Positions 58,110 through 64,000 of a stretch of 64,000 nt of DNA are shown here, piece by piece; position 1 is the first letter of the stretch, and each line of letters begins with the position of its first letter. A program made the position numbers and the translations under genes. The stretch comes from Polynucleobacter necessarius. GTDB lineage: Bacteria; Pseudomonadota; Gammaproteobacteria; Burkholderiales; Burkholderiaceae. Location: positions 1,794,309 through 1,858,308 of the forward strand of contig LT606947.1 of the NCBI GenBank assembly GCA_900095165.1, given 5' to 3'. The notes beneath the pieces are model-generated. The model was not told where the DNA came from and ran no database searches. It worked only from the letters and a program-made list of their open reading frames with translations.

Positions 58110-58806
58110 TTAGACGGCCTTTTTTCAGCTCAAAACTAAAGTCAATGGTTCTGCGGATAAATTTCATCTTGGCCGCCCAATTGACATTCCAATGAGAGAC
58201 GCCATGAGCACGTTCTCCAAATTCTACGGGAAAGCGATAAACAGGCAAGCCTTGCGCCCGTGCCGTGAAATATTCGTATAAATCTAGAGAAAAGTCGTGC
58301 GGTGGGTTTTCCCAGGATTCGAAGAATCGCCTTGAAAACATATTGGGTTGCGCGTTGATATCCCAAAGTCGCGTACGGAGTAGGAGAGTTTCAAAAACAC
58401 TCATCCCAACCGTAAAGAAAACATCCGCAAAAGGACGTTTAATTCTTTGTCCCTTGACATAAATATTGTAATTACCCTGTTTTGCAAATATCTCTAGACC
58501 TCGCAATACATCTTTGTAATCGGTTTGCATGTCAGCATGAGTCCAGGCTAATAAATCGCCCTGAGCAGCACGCAAGCCCGACAATATGCCATAACCATAG
58601 CCCTGATTGACGGGGACTCTCACGCTGCGGCAGTGTGGATGGCTGGGCAACAACTGTGTCAATACCTCGGGGCTATTGTCGGTTGAGCCGTTGTCTATCA
58701 GAATGACTTCAATATCGTAATTTCCGCTCAGTGAGGTGCAGCGATCTAAAAGCAAGGGCAAATTAGCGGCTTCGTTATAGCAAGGGATGATGAGCGATGG
58801 TTTCAT
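58075..58806 (-). CDS. Glycosyltransferase family 2 protein
   Basis: 243 residues. SLIIPCYNEAANLPLLLDRC is the GT2 N terminus, LIDNGSTDNSPEVL and LAWTHADMQTDYKDVLRG give the nucleotide and DxD-type acidic residues. The set recalls polyprenyl-phosphate-sugar synthases such as dolichol-phosphate-mannose synthase. It overlaps the GDPD-like gene by 35 bases. A GtrA-type flippase gene, broken, is upstream, so the lipid-linked sugar idea is consistent (inference). Confidence 0.82.
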   Translation of the reverse strand: MKPSLIIPCYNEAANLPLLLDRCTSLSGNYDIEVILIDNGSTDNSPEVLTQLLPSHPHCRSVRVPVNQGYGYGILSGLRAAQGDLLAWTHADMQTDYKDVLRGLEIFAKQGNYNIYVKGQRIKRPFADVFFTVGMSVFETLLLRTRLWDINAQPNMFSRRFFESWENPPHDFSLDLYEYFTARAQGLPVYRFPVEFGERAHGVSHWNVNWAAKMKFIRRTIDFSFELKKGRLNEIHFSSTQYH

Positions 58807-58834
58807 ATTCTTTTAGTAGTCTAATTAAGAGCAA

Positions 58835-59265
58835 TCAGACTTTGTCAATATTGTGATCAGTAAAGACAAAAAATTTCATACTAATAAAGTTCAGTGCAGC
58901 AGAGACGCCAGTTGCCAAAATAAAAGCTATGAATAGGGTGATATCAAGAGCAATCGTTGGGCTGCTAAACCAATTAATGGAAAGATGGTTGACGCCGATA
59001 TTTGCAGATAAACCCACGATATAGATAATTGCAAAACGGTAGGCGCTACCAGAACTCGTGGTTTGCTGATTGAAAGTCCAGAAGCGATTGGCAAAATATG
59101 CAAATATAGTGCCGCTAATAAAGCCAAACCCTTTAGCCATATTGATGCTCTCTAACCCAAATGGCTTTACATACATAAAGCTGTGATAACTCAAAAAATC
59201 AATACCAACCGTTAGTAAGCCAACGATTAAAAAATACCAAGTTCACGTTTAATGGGTGCTGTCAT
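58835..59265 (-). pseudogene. GtrA family membrane protein, frameshifted
   Basis: The ATG at 59265 reads MTAPIKRELGIF then stops at an A6 tract (forward 59229-59234); one more base restores LIVGLLTVGIDFLSYHSFMY and the rest, with helices FISGTIFAYFANRFWTFN and IIYIVGLSANIGVNHLSINW. Intact it would be about 142 residues with four transmembrane helices. GtrA proteins flip undecaprenyl-phosphate-linked sugars across the inner membrane. It follows the tandem nucleotidyltransferase gene. Confidence 0.8.
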
Positions 59266-59327
59266 TGAGCGAAAAGATTTAAGCGTTGGTAAAAAATAAT
59301 GAGAGATGAGCCAAAGGCACAAGGTAA

Positions 59328-61073
59328 TCAATGAGGCAGTTCGGGGATAAATGCGGCATAACGCTTGTTCAAGGGATCCAGTTTGGTGTGATCTACTCGA
59401 GTATCAAGTTCTAGATGATAGGGGTGATGACTCCACTTATGAAAGCAAGACTGCCAGTATTCAAAGGTTTTCAAGTCATTAGGAGTGCCCCAAGAAATAA
59501 AGCTATCTACTTCAAATAAATGACAACGTAATCCTAGTTCAATGGCATCGTTGATACAGGAGTCAAGATAAAACTCGCCATTGACTCTGCCGTTACGAGC
59601 AATAAGAGTATCGATAGCATGTCTTGCATCGCTAGCTTTTTTGAAGGTAAAGGTGCCGATCACAATTGGATCGGTTGCTGGTGAGGCAAAAGGAGTTTTG
59701 ACAGAGATGGTGTTGATAAGCCCATCAAGATTGGCATCGATCCAGCCAAACATCTGGGGCTTTCGCACAGCGTTGGTATGGCCGCGTGCACCCCAAACAA
59801 TCACATCTACTTCTGGGTTATCAATCAGCGCTTGGTATTTGGCGTGATTAAACAATGCTCCGTTATCACACGCACCAAATGTAATGGGTGAAATATTCAA
59901 TTCTTCTAGATTGGCTTTCTCATTTTTACTTTTTTCTTTTGATGCATCAAATGCCTCCAGCGCATCCAGACCGATTAATGCTGTGCAGGCTTGTCCTTCG
60001 GTAACGCCGGGAACTAGCGTAATGAGGGCATTTGGAAAGCTGTCTTTAATAGACAGAGAAATGGCTTCTAAGCCAGGCATATCGGAGCGCATCACAAGTG
60101 ATTGATAAACAGACGGAGGTAAATCTTCAATCGCTTGAATGGCCATTGCTTTGCCAGAAACCGGAATAAAAGGTTTAGTGAGCGTGTATCCTTCATCAGC
60201 AAAACGCTTGCCCAGCCCCGCCATAGGAATTACTAGAGAGCCAGCAGGGCTGGACTCAATATCGGAGTCGATTAAACGTTTAAAGGTATTTGACCATGAG
60301 TTGTATTCGTGGAGGTCCTCAGGGGTGCCCCATTGCATGAAATGCTGTAGTGGGTAGACCGCCACTTTTTCGCTGTTAGCAAACATGGGCTTGTAAGCTA
60401 GGCTCACATAGTATTCGCCACCAACATGAATATTTTTCTCCATGGTTTGCTTAAAGGCTTCACTCATCAGTTTTGCGCTAGCAAAATAATAGGTACCGCT
60501 AAATGCAAATTCTTCCATGCGGTTATCGGTGTAAGGCTGCTTTTCTTGAATATCTAATGCCCAAACGCCATGAACATTATCGCTGTTAACTGGCTTGACA
60601 TTTTCATCAGCTGCCTCTTTGATATAGGCGTAATTTGTAGTGCCTAGCGTGTGTGGATGAAATCCCTTATAGGCTGGAATGGCGCCAGCACAAGCATGCT
60701 TGACAACAAAATCTTTGAAATGATTCCAATCCCAGTAGCAAGTGAAATCGCAGTAATTAACAATGACAGGGCGAGCAGGGTCTAATAAATGCTCAATTTG
60801 GCGCACTGCATGAATGGGGCCAAGCTTATGAGCTGGAATACCGGCAACACGACCAGCAGGGCAAAGCTGATGCAGAATATCTTTCATCCGATATTTGGGA
60901 TTAGCTAAGTGATCTTCATTGCAAATAAAGATGAAGTCTGTTTCCCCAGGGAACATATCAATCACATGCCCAATAATAGGTTTGCCATCAACCTCAATGA
61001 GTGGCTTAGGAACGCTATATCCAGCGCGTCGGAAGCGCTCGCCAAAACCAGACATGGGAATAACGATTTGCAC
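59328..61073 (-). CDS. Tandem sugar nucleotidyltransferase (two NTP-transferase domains)
   Basis: A GTG at 61073 gives MQIVIPMSGFGERFRRAGYS, 581 residues; a longer in-frame start at 61115 is less convincing. Two NTP-transferase domains are in tandem: the first begins IVIPMSGFGERFRRAG with SVPKPLIEVDGKPI; the second, near residue 277, begins LVIPMAGLGKRFADEGYTLT with KPFIPVSGKAMAI. Both retain the Gly-rich loop and Lys. Such a doubled enzyme of this size is not among the usual RmlA/GalU/ManC types. It would activate a sugar phosphate, or act on two different ones. Start of the 53.7-61.1 kb cluster. Confidence 0.75.
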   Translation of the reverse strand: MQIVIPMSGFGERFRRAGYSVPKPLIEVDGKPIIGHVIDMFPGETDFIFICNEDHLANPKYRMKDILHQLCPAGRVAGIPAHKLGPIHAVRQIEHLLDPARPVIVNYCDFTCYWDWNHFKDFVVKHACAGAIPAYKGFHPHTLGTTNYAYIKEAADENVKPVNSDNVHGVWALDIQEKQPYTDNRMEEFAFSGTYYFASAKLMSEAFKQTMEKNIHVGGEYYVSLAYKPMFANSEKVAVYPLQHFMQWGTPEDLHEYNSWSNTFKRLIDSDIESSPAGSLVIPMAGLGKRFADEGYTLTKPFIPVSGKAMAIQAIEDLPPSVYQSLVMRSDMPGLEAISLSIKDSFPNALITLVPGVTEGQACTALIGLDALEAFDASKEKSKNEKANLEELNISPITFGACDNGALFNHAKYQALIDNPEVDVIVWGARGHTNAVRKPQMFGWIDANLDGLINTISVKTPFASPATDPIVIGTFTFKKASDARHAIDTLIARNGRVNGEFYLDSCINDAIELGLRCHLFEVDSFISWGTPNDLKTFEYWQSCFHKWSHHPYHLELDTRVDHTKLDPLNKRYAAFIPELPH

Positions 61074-61167
61074 AAATTTCCAATCAACAGATAAGGGTGT
61101 GGCACAAGCCCCCAATGAGAGTTATCCATTTGAGGGTGAATTAGTCAATTATAGAGTTCTTAGAGGC

Positions 61168-63068
61168 CTATTTGCCCTTAATTATCGGATTGATTACTTC
61201 AACAATCTTCCTAGATACATATCTTGAGCCATTCATATTGAGATGATTGTCATCCCTAAAAAAGAGCAACCCATCTTTGGCCATCGTGCAAGTGTCGCCC
61301 TCGCAAAAAAGCTGACTTAATTCAATCAAACGCACTGGAGATTTTTTAGTCGCTTCTACAAAATCAGGAAAGTATTGCGAGTGTTGTTTTGCAAAAAGCT
61401 TAGATTCTGTACACTGCTGAACGCGCAAGAAGGGCCAATCGTATTTGCATTTCGTTGGCAAAAAGCTAAAGTTTGGAGTCCCATCAATCAGGAATATTTT
61501 TTCCCATGAGCAGTCAATTTTTGAGCGGTGGGACTAATTTCTTGTAAATAGCTGCTACCGGGAGAAATCAACTGCTTTCTTAATTGCCAATAGGCCACCA
61601 AAATAACTGAGTCAATTTTGTAGTTATCGTCAATTACATCAAAAAAATGATTTGATAATGTACTGCTGATAAATGGCAAGGTTTGATTGGTATCGAATAA
61701 CATAAAGCCAGTGTCTGGCATATCTTCAGTGAGGCCCAGAAGAATATATTCTGCGTGGCTATCGCCCACAACCGCTATGACGCGTTTGTAGGCCATGAAT
61801 TGTTGATTGCATTGATTTTGTGTTGCGTCTTTGTATTCACAATAATTGGGTTGAGAGTGCAAATAGGTTCTAAATTCGTCATGACCAATATCGCCTGCAT
61901 TCACAACCTTGAGTTGTGCGGTCGCTCTGTTAGGGAGTCCATCATTGAGATAGATGTAGCTGCTAATACAGAAAAAGCTAAAACCTAAAAAGAAAAGACG
62001 AATTGGCGTGAAGAATGAATTCTTATTAAAGCGGATTGGTTTTTCAATGAGGCGATAGGTCAGCCATGCCAAAAGAATGGCCAGCAAAACCATGCAAATA
62101 CGAATAGCACTGGAAGGCTGGCGGCCACCATCTAGGATTCTGGCAAAAGTCAGTAAAGGCCAGTGCCACAGATATAATGGATAACTAATTAAACCAAACC
62201 ATACTAAAAAGCGACTTCCTAAAACTTGCCGATTGAACCAAGTAGAGGGCCCGGCAGAGATTAACAAAGCGGCGCCGAGCGTAGGAAGTAATGCCCACCA
62301 ACCCGGAAATAGACTTCTATCGTTAATGAATATATTGGCAACTATTAGCAGGGCAAAACCAAGCCATGCATTGATATTGGCCGAACCCCACAGAACCAGT
62401 GATCGACCCTGCACAACAGAGCGAAATGCCAGGGCCGAACCAATTAATAGCTCCCAAACTCTTGTAACGGGCAGGTAAAAAGTAGCATTGGAATAGGTGT
62501 TGATAAATAAGACGTTTAAAACAAAAGAGAGACACAAAAGAAGCAATAGCAAAACGCCAATTTTTTGAATATTTTTAGTTGTCCCAGATGCTGGTTGCCA
62601 AAAAAGTAAAAGTAATAAGGGTCAAAAAATGTAAAACTGCTCTTCAATACCAAGAGACCAAAGATGAAGCAGTATTTTGCTATGCGAAGCAGCATCAAAA
62701 TATCCGCTTTCACCAAGCAAAACGAGATTAGAAGCAAATGCCAACCCTGCTGCAATATGTTTATTGAGGGCGGCAAATTCATCTGCAAGCAAGGTAAACC
62801 AGCCTAGACCAAAGCAGAACAACAAAACAGTCAATAGCGCAGGAAAAATGCGCTTAATACGGCGACGATAAAAATCGGCAATGCTCAGTTGGTTCTTTAA
62901 TAAGCCGCCAAATAAGATGGATGAGATCAAATATCCTGAAATCACAAAAAAGATATCCACCCCAATAAACCCAGCCCGCACCCCAAAAGCATGAAAACCC
63001 ACAACTAATAAAACAGCGATGGCGCGAAGACCATCAATATCGGGGCGGTATTTGGGGTGGAAACTCAT
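61168..63068 (-). pseudogene. OafA/YrhL-type acyltransferase 3 with SGNH domain, disrupted
   Basis: The ATG at 63068 begins [20 protein letters not shown], the acyltransferase-3 N terminus. A TGA at 62622-62624 replaces what should be a Trp or Tyr in EEQFYIF-x-PLLLLLFWQ; the phase is unchanged beyond. A forward T6 (61497-61502) shifts the frame near the C terminus; seven restore KKIFLIDGTPNFSFLPTKCK. The SGNH domain has VVGDSHAEYILLGL and ends with FRDDNHLNMNGSRY (Asp-x-x-His). Intact it would be about 630 residues and O-acetylate surface glycan. Confidence 0.85.
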
Positions 63069-63244
63069 TGGGATAATTAAAGGAGCAGATTTCTGCAATG
63101 ATGATACTTTGTCTTAAGGATAGACTTGCTAGTTCAGGGTACATTCACCCTTCAGGGCAATTAAATGTTTATATTTATTAAGACCAGGCTTTATTATTGA
63201 CCCTTAACTGCTCTGCAAATGAGCGCCCTAGAAAAGAGAAGAAT

Positions 63245-64000
63245 TTGTCGGCATTAAATCAATCAAAACCTGTAATCCCTGCATGGCTGATTTGGATTCA
63301 GTGCATAGCTTTTGTGGTGCTCTATGCCGTCTGGATTCTTCCGGAGATAGTGGGCTTTCGCAATACGGCTCTTGTGATTGGCGCGCTAGCTGGACTTTAT
63401 CCAATTTATCAGTATCGAACTGCATTGTGTACAAAAAGAGCTATTCCAATCTGGTTAATAGTTGCTCTTTTCGCCTGGGCAACTTTTCATCTATTGTTTT
63501 TATCTCATGATTACACTGCACAATTATTGGAATATAAAAGAATTTGGAAGTATGCGGCTATTGGGGCAATATTTGCATTTGGGCTTGGATTGTCACTTAT
63601 AAGCACTTCTAATGCAGCGAGTATTAATGGCGACCAAGTTCGAGTTACTCCCTATTGGGGAATGATTTTCTTTGGGTTATCCACCCCAGTCTTGATTTAT
63701 TTATTGAAATATGTGGTGACAACATATGGACCTGTATTGGGAATTCAGGCCCCAGCTTATTTACAGATTTATCATCGCTCTCAGGATTACTATATTCCCA
63801 AGACTGACTATGTCGCATTTTGTCTCCCTCTCTTGGCTGTTGCATTGAGTAGGGTGCAAAAAATATTGACCTCATACTCCAGTCTAATGAAGCAAGAGTA
63901 TTTGACGCTAGCTCTTTATTTGGCAGCAATTGTTGCGACTCTTTTCCTTTTTTATAGTCAAAATACCAAAAACGGCATAGTCTACGCAACTCTTTGTATT
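63245..64000 (+). CDS. O-antigen-ligase-like membrane protein, 3' end outside window
   Basis: A TTG at 63245, preceded by AAAAGAGAAG, opens a frame that runs to the end of the window (252 codons) without a stop. It reads SALNQSKPVIPAWLIWIQ, then a succession of hydrophobic helices (AFVVLYAVWILPEIVGF, ALFAWATFHLLFLSHD, GMIFFGLSTPVLIYLLKY) with a charged loop (SQDYYIPKTDYVAFCLP). Length and helix pattern fit WaaL-type O-antigen ligases or polymerases, but the defining periplasmic loop lies beyond the window. Family assigned by topology only. Confidence 0.6.
   Translation, partial: MSALNQSKPVIPAWLIWIQCIAFVVLYAVWILPEIVGFRNTALVIGALAGLYPIYQYRTALCTKRAIPIWLIVALFAWATFHLLFLSHDYTAQLLEYKRIWKYAAIGAIFAFGLGLSLISTSNAASINGDQVRVTPYWGMIFFGLSTPVLIYLLKYVVTTYGPVLGIQAPAYLQIYHRSQDYYIPKTDYVAFCLPLLAVALSRVQKILTSYSSLMKQEYLTLALYLAAIVATLFLFYSQNTKNGIVYATLCI

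Noticed and set aside
57124..62624. TGA read as Trp (altered genetic code)
   Set aside because: TGA ends many intact genes here, for example rfbA and the first gene. TAG and TAA also interrupt other genes. Mutation of Trp codons explains the two TGA cases.
63645..63989. Minus-strand 114-residue open frame at the end of the window
   Set aside because: It is opposite the hydrophobic O-antigen-ligase-like gene, has no family resemblance, and lacks a plausible ribosome-binding site.

Overview
This 64 kb window looks like a chromosome segment of a betaproteobacterium, most likely Polynucleobacter or a close relative in the Burkholderiaceae. The evidence is gene content and order: tolQRAB-pal-cpoB-queC; nusB-ribH-ribBA; adk-kdsB-Trm112-lpxK-exbD-exbB next to xseA; a HiPIP; moderately AT-rich DNA; compact genes. 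The genus call is inference from protein character and synteny, not from a database search. The unusually high number of broken accessory genes would fit a lineage under genome decay, such as the Euplotes endosymbiont P. necessarius (inference).

Layout. 1-6.4 kb: a cluster of surface-glycan glycosyltransferases, including a GT10 (fucosyltransferase-like) gene and one GT gene cut by an in-frame amber codon. 6.4-11.1 kb: dTDP-L-rhamnose operon rfbB-rfbD-rfbA-rfbC and heptosyltransferase waaC. 11.1-12.7 kb: a TolC-family pseudogene with three lesions. 12.8-17.5 kb: uppP, a DUF2721 membrane protein, a UDP-glucuronate decarboxylase, trmB and gabD. 17.6-23.6 kb: riboflavin genes (nusB-ribH-ribBA and ribD-ribE) flanking a minor-pilin operon. 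23.6-31.8 kb: queC, the Tol-Pal envelope machine, glyA and nrdR, with a RES/Xre toxin-antitoxin locus inserted between pal and tolB. 32-38 kb: a RelE/HigA-type module, adk, kdsB, lpxK, exbD/exbB, xseA. 38.4-43.8 kb: a dead Fic gene, murB, yajQ, xerD, and an intact 'mobile mystery protein' A/B pair preceded by four operator-like repeats at exact 33-bp spacing. 43.8-48.1 kb: plsY, MAPEG, folE, a HiPIP and several broken or small genes. 48.3-53.6 kb: GDP-mannose/GDP-L-fucose genes (manC, gmd, fcl) and a polytopic glycosyltransferase-like protein. 53.7-61.1 kb: a minus-strand cluster of unclear function (class II aldolase, HAD phosphatase, membrane protein fused to a uridine-kinase-like domain, GDPD-like hydrolase, GT2, GtrA, tandem nucleotidyltransferase). 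61.2-64 kb: a broken OafA-type acyltransferase and the start of an O-antigen-ligase-like gene that leaves the window.

How the genes work together. manC-gmd-fcl make GDP-L-fucose, rfbBDAC make dTDP-L-rhamnose, and the GT10 and other transferases would consume them, with uppP and the ligase-like protein handling the lipid carrier and final transfer. Tol-Pal, ExbBD, LpxK, KdsB and WaaC maintain the outer membrane.

The strongest cross-cutting observation is decay. At least ten loci are broken. Seven of the frameshifts sit in A/T tracts of six where seven bases would restore the frame, while housekeeping genes such as adk and yajQ keep seven-base tracts intact. Nonsense lesions are mostly explicable as GC-to-AT changes. 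The best candidates for an under-described system are the mobile mystery A/B locus with its periodic operator array and the 53.7-61.1 kb cluster.
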